NCBI GenBank assembly: GCA_022826485.1
Contig: JAJDUU010000033.1
Location: 1 to 45,275, forward strand
Direction of reading: 5' to 3'
Source of the DNA: Chloroflexota bacterium
Lineage (GTDB): Bacteria > Chloroflexota > UBA11872
DNA length: 45,275 bases
Shown: positions 28,066 through 35,812 of the stretch, piece after piece
Position numbering within the stretch: the first letter of the stretch is position 1
Layout of the letters: every line of letters begins with the position of its first letter
Notes under the pieces: generated by a model
Databases searched by the model: none
What the model was told of the DNA's origin: nothing
What the model saw: only the letters and a program-made list of their open reading frames with translations
Program-made: the position numbers and the translations under genes

Positions 28066-28826
28066 TGGCCGTTCATCGCCTGGCAAATGCGGGCCAGGCC
28101 CTTGAGCGTGAGGTCGGCGTCCACCTGCTCGAAGCCACCGACGTCCTCGGCCAGCCGGGCCGCCAGACCGCCGGTGGCGACGACCCGCCATGGCCCGCCG
28201 GGCTCGGCCGTGAGCCTCCCGACGACGCCGCGCACGAGCTCCACGTAGCCCCAGTAGACGCCGGAGCGCATGGCGTCGACCGTGTTGCGACCCACGAGCC
28301 CCTCGGGTCGGTCGATGTCGATCTTCGGCAATTGCGCGCCCGAGGCCGTCAGCGCCTGGCCGAGCGCGCGGATGCCCGGCGCGATGACGACGCCGCGCAG
28401 GTCGCCCTGGGCGTCGACGACATCGAACGTGGTGACGCTTCCCAGGTCGGCCACGATGACCGGCGCGCCGACCGCCTCGCGCGCGGCGATTGCATTGGCC
28501 ACGCGGTCGACGCCCACCTGCGCCGGTTCATCGACCCGCAGCCGGATTCCCGGCACCGCCTCGGCGCGCACGACGAGGGGCGGGCAGCCGGTGACCACGG
28601 CCAGCGCATCTCCGATGCGACGGGTGAGCGCCGGGACCACCGAGCCGACGACGGCGTGGGTGATCGGCCCGGCATCGACGTAGACGAGCATGGCTCGCAC
28701 GAGATCGGAAAACTCAGTCTCAGTGCGGTTGAGGTCGCTGTGCAGCGCCCAGCGCGCTCGGACCGCGGCGTCGTGGATGACGCCGCACGTCACGTCGGTA
28801 TTGCCGATGTCCACGGCCAGAATCAA
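28062..28826 (-). CDS. coaX: Type III pantothenate kinase
   Basis: This 254-residue ASKHA-fold kinase phosphorylates pantothenate, the first step to CoA. MILAVDIGNTDVTCGV holds the phosphate-1 motif with Asp6. DLGSVTTFDVVDAQG is the second motif, with Ser where Thr or Ala is common. GGVVIAPGI-like sequence (RGVVIAPGIRAL) and PKIDIDRP, GRNTVDAMRSGVYWGY follow as in other CoaX proteins. The type III enzymes are not feedback inhibited by CoA. It is encoded directly ahead of coaBC with a four-base overlap. Confidence 0.92.
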   Translation of the reverse strand: MILAVDIGNTDVTCGVIHDAAVRARWALHSDLNRTETEFSDLVRAMLVYVDAGPITHAVVGSVVPALTRRIGDALAVVTGCPPLVVRAEAVPGIRLRVDEPAQVGVDRVANAIAAREAVGAPVIVADLGSVTTFDVVDAQGDLRGVVIAPGIRALGQALTASGAQLPKIDIDRPEGLVGRNTVDAMRSGVYWGYVELVRGVVGRLTAEPGGPWRVVATGGLAARLAEDVGGFEQVDADLTLKGLARICQAMNGQ

Positions 28827-29197
28827 CGGTGCCGCCTACCTGTCGTTCGTGGGTCTCGAACACCCTCACCCTAACCCTCTCCCTGAGGGAGAGGGGACCG
28901 GGCCGCTCTCTCGGCACGGGAGAGGGACCAAACGGACCTCCCGCTCCGCGATCTCCTTGTCACCCTCACCCCCGTATCAGGGTACGGGGCAAGCTCTATC
29001 CCTCTCCCATCGAGGGAGAGGGAACCGGGCCGTGCTCCGATCAAGGGAGAGGGGACCGGGCGTCTCCTCCAACCAGGGGAGCGCGAACCGGACGGCGGGA
29101 GAGGGAAATGAATGCGCTTGATGCCGAGCGTCGTGACCCACGGCTCAACTTTCGGGCCAAGGTTATGATAGCCGTCGCTCGCCGCCACTCCCTGTGC
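28827..29197. repeat. Repeat-filled gap between coaX and the creatininase genes
   Basis: This divergent intergenic region holds GGGAGAGGG-family palindromes at 28863-28902, 28961-29028 and partly at 29040-29060. The second is interrupted after CCCTCACC by the hairpin CCCCGTATCAGGGTACGGGG at 28970-28997. Promoters for both flanking transcripts must share the remaining sequence; none is convincing. The frame running through it in phase with the creatininase gene only translates repeats. Confidence 0.7.
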
Positions 29198-30031
29198 ATG
29201 GCTGACCTTCCTCGACCGCTGCGACTGACCCACATGACCTGGCCGGAGGTCGAGGCGGCGCGCGACGGGGTGCGCCTTGTGGCCATCCCCCTGGGATCCA
29301 TCGAGCAGCACGGACCGAATACCTCGCTCGACACCGATCTCGTCATTGCCGAAGACCTGACCCTGCGTATGGCGGAGCGCTTTCATCCGTGGATTCTCGT
29401 CGCGCCGACCATTCCCTACGGCATGTCCGCCTACCACATGGGCTTTCCCGGCACGGTCACGCTGCGCCCGCAAACCTATCTGCACGTGATCGAGGACAAC
29501 GTCACGTCGCTGCTGCACCACGGGTTCGATTCGTTCCTCTTCACCAACTGGCACACGGGCAACGAGTCCGCCCTGATCCTGGCGCTGCAAACCTTGCCCG
29601 CGCGGCTGCCGGTGCGCTTCATGGCCGGCATCTCGCTCTACGACCTGGAGGACGAGGCGCTCGCCAAGCGCATCATGCAATCGAACACGGGAGGCCATGC
29701 CGACGAGCTGGAGACGGCGGAGCTGCTGGCGGTGCGGCCCGACCGGGTAAAGACCGGCGCGCTGGAAGCCGCCGCCCTGCGCGGCGGCCTGCGCTCGCCG
29801 CGAAATCGATTCTGGCGGCGCGGCATCCGCATGAACACCGATTTCTCCGACTTCACCGCCAATGGCGCGGTCGGCGACGCCCGCCTGGCGACCGCGGAGG
29901 ACGGTCACGAGATGATCGAGGCGATCGAGCGGCGCACCGACGAGTTGATCCGACGCTTGCTGGAGGCGCCGGAAGACCTGGTCGCCCAGGGGCGGCTGCT
30001 GCGGTGGCGCGATGGGACCGTCGGCGCATGA
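29198..30031 (+). CDS. Creatininase-family amidohydrolase (copy 1)
   Basis: This encodes 277 residues from ATG 29198. The family hydrolyses cyclic or linear amides, with creatinine and formamide-type intermediates as known examples, using a dinuclear metal site. IPLGSIEQHGPNTSLDTD (about residues 29-46) supplies the Glu, His and Asp ligands. The next metal motif reads FTNWHTGNESAL rather than the usual NGHGGN, and GGHADELETAELL provides the last His/Glu. PTIPYGMSAYHMGFPGTVTL is the typical substrate-side loop. It overlaps the next paralogue by ATGA. The substrate is unknown. Confidence 0.85.
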   Translation: MADLPRPLRLTHMTWPEVEAARDGVRLVAIPLGSIEQHGPNTSLDTDLVIAEDLTLRMAERFHPWILVAPTIPYGMSAYHMGFPGTVTLRPQTYLHVIEDNVTSLLHHGFDSFLFTNWHTGNESALILALQTLPARLPVRFMAGISLYDLEDEALAKRIMQSNTGGHADELETAELLAVRPDRVKTGALEAAALRGGLRSPRNRFWRRGIRMNTDFSDFTANGAVGDARLATAEDGHEMIEAIERRTDELIRRLLEAPEDLVAQGRLLRWRDGTVGA

Positions 30032-30864
30032 CCAACGCGTCGCAGCCGCCCATGGTCCTTGCCCAGCAGTCGTGGACCGAGCTTGCATCGGTGCTGGACG
30101 ACATCGAGCTGGTGCTCATCCCCATCGGTTCCACCGAGCAGCACGGCCCGAACCTTGGGCTGGGGCAGGATCACTTGATCGCGCAGGCGTTCTGCGAGTT
30201 GGCCGCCGAGCGGCTGCGCCCGCGCCTGCTGTCGGCGCCGGCGATTCCGTGGGGCATCTCCGATCACCACATGAACTTTCCCGGCAGCATGACGCTGCGG
30301 CCGGAGACGTTCCTGGACCTGCTGGAGGACGTGATCAACAGCCTGGTCCACCACGGCTTGCGTCGGTTTCTGCTGGTGAACGGCCACGGCGGCAACAAAG
30401 CGCTGGCCGGCGCCGCCATCCAGGACTTCGGCATGCGGCTGGACGTGGACTTCGTGGGCGCGGTTTCTCACGGCATGCTCGACCCCGAGGAGGCGCAGGC
30501 TTCGATCCGCGGCGACTTGCCGACCGGACACGCGGACGAGTTCGAGACGTCGTACTCCTACTACCTGGACCCGACGCTCGTGCGTGAAGACGCCCTGGTC
30601 CGCGCCGAGATGGACGAGCGCTTCTACGCCTTCCGCATGAAGCTGGCCGACTTCGACCTGGAATGGCCGAATCCCGAAGGCGCGCTAACCCGCAACGGGG
30701 CGCTGGGCGACGCGATCCGCGGCACGCGCGAGGCGGGGGAGGCCTTGATCGAAGGCGCGATCGCCGAGCTGGGCGAAATCGTGGAGTTTCTGCGCGAGCA
30801 CGCGCCGCGCTGGAACGGACCGCCGAATAGCCAACTGCGGTGGGGGCGCCGGGCGCGCGGATAG
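30028..30864 (+). CDS. Creatininase-family amidohydrolase (copy 2)
   Basis: This encodes 278 residues. All metal motifs are in standard form: IPIGSTEQHGPNLGLGQDHL, LVNGHGGNKALAG and TGHADEFETSYSY. IPWGISDHHMNFPGSMTLRP corresponds to the loop in copy 1. The overlap with the upstream paralogue means the two are translated together and may form a hetero-oligomer or act on successive substrates; creatininases are hexameric. It ends near RRARG at 30864. Confidence 0.87.
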   Translation: MTNASQPPMVLAQQSWTELASVLDDIELVLIPIGSTEQHGPNLGLGQDHLIAQAFCELAAERLRPRLLSAPAIPWGISDHHMNFPGSMTLRPETFLDLLEDVINSLVHHGLRRFLLVNGHGGNKALAGAAIQDFGMRLDVDFVGAVSHGMLDPEEAQASIRGDLPTGHADEFETSYSYYLDPTLVREDALVRAEMDERFYAFRMKLADFDLEWPNPEGALTRNGALGDAIRGTREAGEALIEGAIAELGEIVEFLREHAPRWNGPPNSQLRWGRRARG

Positions 30865-30973
30865 GGCCCAGGTCGCGGTCTTGTGGGGCGATCGGAGGAC
30901 GGCAGGCTCTGGGAGATCATCGCCACGGCCTTAGATTCCTCGCTGGCGCTCGGAATGACAGAACGCGGTCGGC

Positions 30974-31390
30974 CTAGTCGACCACCGCGATCGTGGTGAT
31001 CTCGACCAGCAAGTCCTCGCGCACCAGTCCGGGAATGATCAGCAGCGTGTTTGGTGGGTAGGCGCCGTCGGGATAGGCCTCGGCGAAGGCCTCGCGGCGC
31101 GCGTCCAGGAACGGTTGAACGGCCTCCCGGCCAACGACGTAGGTGGTGAACTGCACCACGTTCGCCCACGACGCGCCGGCGCTTTCGAGCAATCGCCCGA
31201 TGTTGCGGAACGTCTCCAGCGTCTGCGCGTGCGCGCCGCCGTCGCCGGTGAGGCCTCCCGCCGCATCGAGACCAACCTGTCCCGCCAGGTAGAGCGTGCG
31301 GCCGCCCGCCGCCTGCGCCACGTGGGAGTAGGCGCCGATGGGCGGATGCACGCCGGCAGGGTTGTTCACCGATGGGTTGTCGTTGGGCAT
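30974..31390 (-). CDS. Rid (YjgF/YER057c/UK114) family protein lacking the RidA arginine
   Basis: This is a 138-residue trimer-forming Rid fold. GAYSHVAQAAGGRTLYLAGQ (about residues 19-38), ASWANVVQFTTYV and a C-terminal LLVEITTIAVVD fit the family. Archetypal RidA hydrolyses reactive enamine/imine intermediates and needs an Arg in a PxR(S/T) motif; here the site reads YPPNTLLII, with Asn. That places it with the arginine-less Rid subfamilies, whose functions are mostly unknown. It follows the creatininase pair convergently, which hints at a role in amide or amine breakdown. Confidence 0.82.
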   Translation of the reverse strand: MPNDNPSVNNPAGVHPPIGAYSHVAQAAGGRTLYLAGQVGLDAAGGLTGDGGAHAQTLETFRNIGRLLESAGASWANVVQFTTYVVGREAVQPFLDARREAFAEAYPDGAYPPNTLLIIPGLVREDLLVEITTIAVVD

Positions 31391-31447
31391 CAGCTCTGCG
31401 TCCTCACTCGGCGCGGTTCGTCGTGCGCCGGCGATCCCAGATTCCGG

Positions 31448-32230
31448 TCACAGCTCGACTTCGCGAACCGCCGCCTTGTAAATCAAGTCCTCGATCTGGA
31501 CGCGAAACTCGGCGGCGGCGGATTCGAGATCGAACACGATGGACACCGTCTCCTCACTGCCGGCCAGCAATGATTCGGCAAATATCAGCGGTCGGCCTTC
31601 GTAGGCGGGCTTGGGCGTGGTGGAAAGCCCGTTCGTGCCCACTTCGTCAAAGCCGTAGCTTGCGCCGCTGTCGGCGATGAGATTCACGCGTTCGGGCGAA
31701 TACTGGATGAGTTCCGACGTGGAGTTCTGGAACCTGGCCACCACGACGACGTACACCCCGTTTTTTGGCATGACGTCGCGCCCAAAGTATTGGGGGATGG
31801 AGACCACGGCGTACACGTCGAGCAGGGTGATTTGGAGATTCGTGTCCGAGATGGCCGTTTCACCGACGGCGAGATCGGTGACCTCAACTGTCGGTTCCGG
31901 TGTTGCGGCCGCGGTGGTCGCGGTGGCCTGGTCCGGGGTCGCCTCGGCCGTGGCTGCTTGGGCAGCCGTCGCGTCGGAAGCCGTCCCTGAGGACGCCGCC
32001 TCGGTTACCACCACGACCGCTGTTGGTGTCGGGGGGGCCGCAACACTTGAACCAGCCCTGGCGCGCTCTTCGGCTTGCCGGGCAGCCTCGATGCTGGCAA
32101 GCAGCGCCGCTTCACCTGGGGCGTACACGATCCGGAGGACAGCAAGGGTGACGCCAACGACAATCACCGAGGCCACGATGAACTGAACGCTGCCGGGCAT
32201 GCGCCCAATGCCGGAGAGGAGAGTCGTCAC
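31448..32230 (-). CDS. Membrane-anchored DUF4352-like protein
   Basis: This encodes 260 residues. One N-terminal membrane helix (VQFIVASVIVVGVTLAVLRI, about residues 15-34) is followed by a short helical stretch and a Thr/Ala/Pro-rich linker of about 60 residues. The C-terminal beta-rich domain starts near EVTDLAVGETAISDTNLQIT. It has YVVVVARFQNSTSE in the position where DUF4352/telokin-like domains carry their FVVVxVxVxN core. Such proteins are exported and of unknown role. It lies beside the pentapeptide-repeat gene on the same strand. Confidence 0.65.
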   Translation of the reverse strand: MTTLLSGIGRMPGSVQFIVASVIVVGVTLAVLRIVYAPGEAALLASIEAARQAEERARAGSSVAAPPTPTAVVVVTEAASSGTASDATAAQAATAEATPDQATATTAAATPEPTVEVTDLAVGETAISDTNLQITLLDVYAVVSIPQYFGRDVMPKNGVYVVVVARFQNSTSELIQYSPERVNLIADSGASYGFDEVGTNGLSTTPKPAYEGRPLIFAESLLAGSEETVSIVFDLESAAAEFRVQIEDLIYKAAVREVEL

Positions 32231-32320
32231 GTCAGCGTCTCTGCACGAACTATCACCAGCAATACGTCCTGTCTACCGCCAGGCGCTGGATGCTCAGGCG
32301 CCTGACGGTGTCTTGAGATG

Positions 32321-33541
32321 CTAGGCAGGCGAGCGCATGCCGTCAACGCGTGCGTCCGGCAACACAAAGCCTTTCGGAAGGACGGCGCTGTCAAGATTGG
32401 CGCCGGCGAGGTCCGCACCGGCGAGCGAGGCGTCGGTCAGATCGGCGCCGCTGAGGTTGGCGGCCCGGAGATCGGCATTCGTCATGATGGCGCCCCGCAA
32501 GCTGGCGCCGGTAAGCAGCGCTCGCCCCAGGTCCGCGCGGCTTAACTTCGCGAAGCTCAAGTCGGCATTGGGCAGGTCGGCGAAGTGCAAGGTGGCGCCC
32601 GTGAAGTCGGCATGACGGAGGTTCGTTCCGCGAAGCCCAGCGCCATAGAGATACGTGCCGGCCAGCGTGGCGTGGGAAAGGTCGGCGCGGTCGAGCGTCG
32701 CCGCCAGCAGGTCGGACCCGCGGAGATCGGCACTGCGCCCGACCGTGGCATACCCGGAGAGGTTGGATTCGGTGAAGTCGACGAAGCGCAGGTCGGCCTC
32801 ACTGAGGTCCGCGCCCGTGAGATCGGTGCGACTGACTTCGGCGCTGTGGAGGCGGGCGCCGTTGAGCCGAACCTCGGAAAGGGAGGCGCCGCGGATGGTG
32901 GCCTGGGTCAGGTTCACGCCCGTGAGGGTGGCGCCGCTGGCGTCGGTGCCGAACAGCCGCGCGTTTGCTAGCACCGAGTCGGTGAAATCGGCATCGGGCA
33001 GCTTGGCGCCGGTGAACGACGCCCGCGTCAGGTTCGCATCGGTGATGACGGCTCTTGCGGCCATGACGCCTTGCAGCTGGATCGACCGCGCCTCGACCCC
33101 GGCCATGTGCACATCGGTGAGCGTGGCGTCGCGCAGCTCCGCCCACACCATTTGCGCGCCCGCAAGCGACGCACCCACGAAGCGCGAGCGCTGGGCCGCG
33201 ACGCCGGTCAGATCGGCCCCGTCCAGCCGCGCCTCGCTGAGGTCGACATCGACGAGGATCGCCAGCCGCAAGTTTGCACCCCGAAGGTCCGCGCCGGAGA
33301 GATTCGCACCGGCAAGGTCCGCCTTCTGGAGGTGCACGCCCGCGAGATCGGTCCCACGCAGGTCAACGCCGGGACAGCGGGTGGGTTCCTGGAGCCATGC
33401 CTCGGCAAATGCCGACTGAATCGCGCACCCATTCACGACCATGGCGTTCTGACTCAGCACGATCACGACCACCAGCGTGACCAGCGCACCCGCGCCGGCA
33501 ACGATCAGCGTCGCGACGACGGCGCGAAGGGTTGTTCCCAT
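32321..33541 (-). CDS. Membrane-anchored pentapeptide-repeat protein
   Basis: This encodes 406 residues. A membrane helix lies at about residues 8-30 (VATLIVAGAGALVTLVVVIV), and residues about 32-55 form a short region with two Cys. Then some 65 pentapeptides of the A(D/N)LxX type run to the end, for example ADLAGANLSGADLRGANLR. They should form a right-handed quadrilateral beta-helix more than 70 angstrom long. Soluble relatives mimic DNA and protect gyrase, but the membrane anchor suggests an extracytoplasmic or scaffold role. The internal DNA is correspondingly repetitive. No partner is obvious apart from the adjacent DUF4352-like protein. Confidence 0.88.
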   Translation of the reverse strand: MGTTLRAVVATLIVAGAGALVTLVVVIVLSQNAMVVNGCAIQSAFAEAWLQEPTRCPGVDLRGTDLAGVHLQKADLAGANLSGADLRGANLRLAILVDVDLSEARLDGADLTGVAAQRSRFVGASLAGAQMVWAELRDATLTDVHMAGVEARSIQLQGVMAARAVITDANLTRASFTGAKLPDADFTDSVLANARLFGTDASGATLTGVNLTQATIRGASLSEVRLNGARLHSAEVSRTDLTGADLSEADLRFVDFTESNLSGYATVGRSADLRGSDLLAATLDRADLSHATLAGTYLYGAGLRGTNLRHADFTGATLHFADLPNADLSFAKLSRADLGRALLTGASLRGAIMTNADLRAANLSGADLTDASLAGADLAGANLDSAVLPKGFVLPDARVDGMRSPA

Positions 33542-33590
33542 GGATTCGTGGCTTACAAGCCGAGCGTCGTCGGCACGACCCTACCGGAGG

Positions 33591-33619
33591 TTGCGGATCG
33601 AGTATGCGCCACGTAGCAT
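33591..33619 (+). promoter_or_regulatory. Candidate promoter of the dipeptide-type permease genes
   Basis: TTGCGG (33591-33596) and TAGCAT (33614-33619) are 17 bases apart and end 66 bases before the permease ATG. The match to sigma-70 boxes is partial, so this is tentative. Confidence 0.25.
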
Positions 33620-33685
33620 GATTCTGCTGGCGATGCGGCGCCGCGGTGGTAGGCCAGGCACTCGCCAGCCGGTGGAACTGCCGCG

Positions 33686-34648
33686 ATGACTCAATACATC
33701 ACCCGGCGGATTTTGATCTCTATCCCGCTTTTATTTGGGATTTCAATCATCACGTTCCTTATCATTAACATGGCGCCAGGAGATCCGCTTACAGCGCTCC
33801 TGAACCCGGAGGACCAGCTCTCCATCTCAGTGCGAGACGTGGAGGAATTGAGGCGCCGGCTTGGTCTCGATCGCCCGGGGCCGGTGCGATACGCTATCTG
33901 GCTCAAAGAGGCGCTGACAGGGAATTTAGGGTTCTCGTATCAGACGAAGCGTCCGGTGATTGAGATGATTATTGAAAAACTACCGGTGACTATAAGCTTG
34001 ATGGGGGTGGCGTTAGCACTTGCCGTGTCAATTGGGGTGGTGTTTGGCGTTCTTTCGGCTCTCAGGCAATATTCACTTGTCGACTATTCCCTATCGGTCG
34101 TCTCATTTTTCATGATCTCAATTCCCCAGTTCTTCTTTGCGCTCTCCGGCATGTTGATTTTCGCCGTGTGGTTGGGGTGGCTGCCCGTATTTGGCATGTG
34201 GACAGCCGGCCGGGATCCCGAGGTGTGGGATGTTGTCCGCCACGCGATCCTGCCGATCTCGGCCCTGATGCTGCAGGACATCGCGGTGTACATGCGATAT
34301 ACGCGGGCGTCGATGCTCGACACGCTCTCCGCCGAGTACGTGCTGACCGCGCGGGCCAAGGGGCTGAGCGAAACGCTCGTCCTATGGAAGCACGTGTTTC
34401 GCAATGCGCTGGTGCCGCTGGTCACGGTTTTGGGGCTTTCGTTGCCCGCGCTCATCGGCGGCGCGCTGATCATCGAGACCATCTTCTCGTGGCCCGGCGT
34501 TGGTTCGCTGGCCTATACGTCGTTGCTGCAACGTGACTATCCGGTGCAGATGGCCGTGTTGCTCATGGGCGCCACGGCGGTCCTCGCCGCCAACCTGCTC
34601 ACGGACGTGGCCTACGCCTGGGTCGATCCGCGCGTGCGCCACTCGTAA
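33686..34648 (+). CDS. ABC transporter permease, DppB/OppB type
   Basis: This is a 320-residue inner-membrane permease of the peptide/nickel uptake family. The N-terminus YITRRILISIPLLFGISIIT is the typical first helix, followed by NMAPGDPLTALLNPE and FSYQTKRPVIEMI. The cytoplasmic EAA loop reads LTARAKGLSETLVLWKHVFR, and IETIFSWPGVGSLAYTSLLQ follows near the C-terminus. About six membrane helices are predicted. The first 470 bases are clearly more AT-rich than the rest of the gene. It pairs with the next gene; no cognate ATPases lie in the window. Confidence 0.92.
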   Translation: MTQYITRRILISIPLLFGISIITFLIINMAPGDPLTALLNPEDQLSISVRDVEELRRRLGLDRPGPVRYAIWLKEALTGNLGFSYQTKRPVIEMIIEKLPVTISLMGVALALAVSIGVVFGVLSALRQYSLVDYSLSVVSFFMISIPQFFFALSGMLIFAVWLGWLPVFGMWTAGRDPEVWDVVRHAILPISALMLQDIAVYMRYTRASMLDTLSAEYVLTARAKGLSETLVLWKHVFRNALVPLVTVLGLSLPALIGGALIIETIFSWPGVGSLAYTSLLQRDYPVQMAVLLMGATAVLAANLLTDVAYAWVDPRVRHS

Positions 34649-34659
34649 GGCGAAGGCAC

Positions 34660-35634
34660 GTGTCACAGGAAACCCCACCGGACAACCGCCCTCCACCGGC
34701 CGAGGCGGAGGGTGGCGCGGCAGTCACGACCGCACAGCGACGCACGGAGGCGATCGAGCTCCTTGACCTTCCGCCGGAGCTTTCACCCTGGACGCGGGCG
34801 CGGCGACGCTTCATGTCGCACAAGCTGGCCGTCCTCGGGCTCGCCATTCTTCTGAACATGTTCCTGATCGCGATCTTCGCGGATTTCGTGGCTCCCTACG
34901 ATCCGACGCGGAACCACCTCCACAAGCTGCTGGCCCCGCCAGATTCGTTGAACTGGCTGGGGACCGATCGCTCCGGTCGCGACACCTTCAGCCGGGTCGT
35001 ATACGGATCCCGCGTCTCACTGTCCGTGGGCGTTGTGGCGGTGTCGATTTACCTGGCGATCGCGTTTGCCATTGGGGCAACGGCGGGATTGGCGGGCGGT
35101 CGCGTCGACAACATCCTGATGCGCTTTACGGATCTCATCATGACCTTTCCTTCATTCATTCTCATCGTCATCATGGCGGGGATCCTTGGCCCGAGCATCC
35201 TCAACGTGATGGTGATTATCGGGATCTTCGGCTGGCCGGGACTCGCGCGTCTGATTCGCGGTCAGATTCTGGTCCAGCGCGAGCTGGACTACGTGATCGC
35301 GTCACAGGCGCTGGGCGGCAGCCTGCGGCACATCATCCGGCGCCATGTGCTGCCCAACGTTGTCGGGCCAGTGTCCGTGGCGGTCACGCTGGGGGTCGCC
35401 GGAGCGATCCTGGCGGAGGCCGGGCTGAGTTTCCTGGGCCTCGGCATCTCGGAACCGGCGGCAAGCTGGGGGACGATGATCAGCAACGCCCGCGGGATCG
35501 CATTCATCGACGCCGCACCGGCCCTATGGCTGTCGCCGGGGCTCTCGATCGTCTTGGCCGTGCTGGCGATCTACTTCGTTGGGGACGGGCTGCGTGACGC
35601 GTTCGATGTGCGGGGCAGCGGGTCGGGGAACTAG
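34660..35634 (+). CDS. ABC transporter permease, DppC/OppC type
   Basis: This is a 324-residue permease starting at GTG 34660, eleven bases after the DppB-type stop. An N-terminal proline-rich tail precedes SPWTRARRRFMSHKLAVLGL and the first helix. WLGTDRSGRDTFSRVVYGSR is the DppC signature (about residues 105-124). The EAA loop reads VIASQALGGSLRHIIRRHVL, and SFLGLGISEPAASWGTMI follows. It forms the channel with the preceding permease for import of peptides or similar oligomers. Substrate choice would be set by the binding protein encoded convergently downstream. Confidence 0.93.
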   Translation: MSQETPPDNRPPPAEAEGGAAVTTAQRRTEAIELLDLPPELSPWTRARRRFMSHKLAVLGLAILLNMFLIAIFADFVAPYDPTRNHLHKLLAPPDSLNWLGTDRSGRDTFSRVVYGSRVSLSVGVVAVSIYLAIAFAIGATAGLAGGRVDNILMRFTDLIMTFPSFILIVIMAGILGPSILNVMVIIGIFGWPGLARLIRGQILVQRELDYVIASQALGGSLRHIIRRHVLPNVVGPVSVAVTLGVAGAILAEAGLSFLGLGISEPAASWGTMISNARGIAFIDAAPALWLSPGLSIVLAVLAIYFVGDGLRDAFDVRGSGSGN

Positions 35635-35733
35635 CGAAGCCGCTTCCACAGTGAGGAGCGGGGATCCGACCGTCCGCGGTTGATGCTCCCAGGCCGCGCG
35701 CAGCCTGGGCCACCGGAGGGTCGATCCTTAACC

Positions 35734-35802
35734 ACCGAGGCGACGGGGATTGCTCCCCGCCGCCTCGGTGAACGGGCGTCGAGCCGGCCCGCGAGCCGGC
35801 TC
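35734..35802. terminator. Strong hairpins between convergent permease and binding-protein genes
   Basis: ACCGAGGCG-A-CGGGG at 35734-35748 pairs with CCCCG-C-CGCCTCGGT at 35753-35769. GAGCCGGC at 35781-35788 pairs with GCCGGCTC at 35795-35802. Their position between two converging transcripts suggests bidirectional termination, although T-runs are absent. Confidence 0.5.
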
Positions 35803-35812
35803 GATCCGAGGA

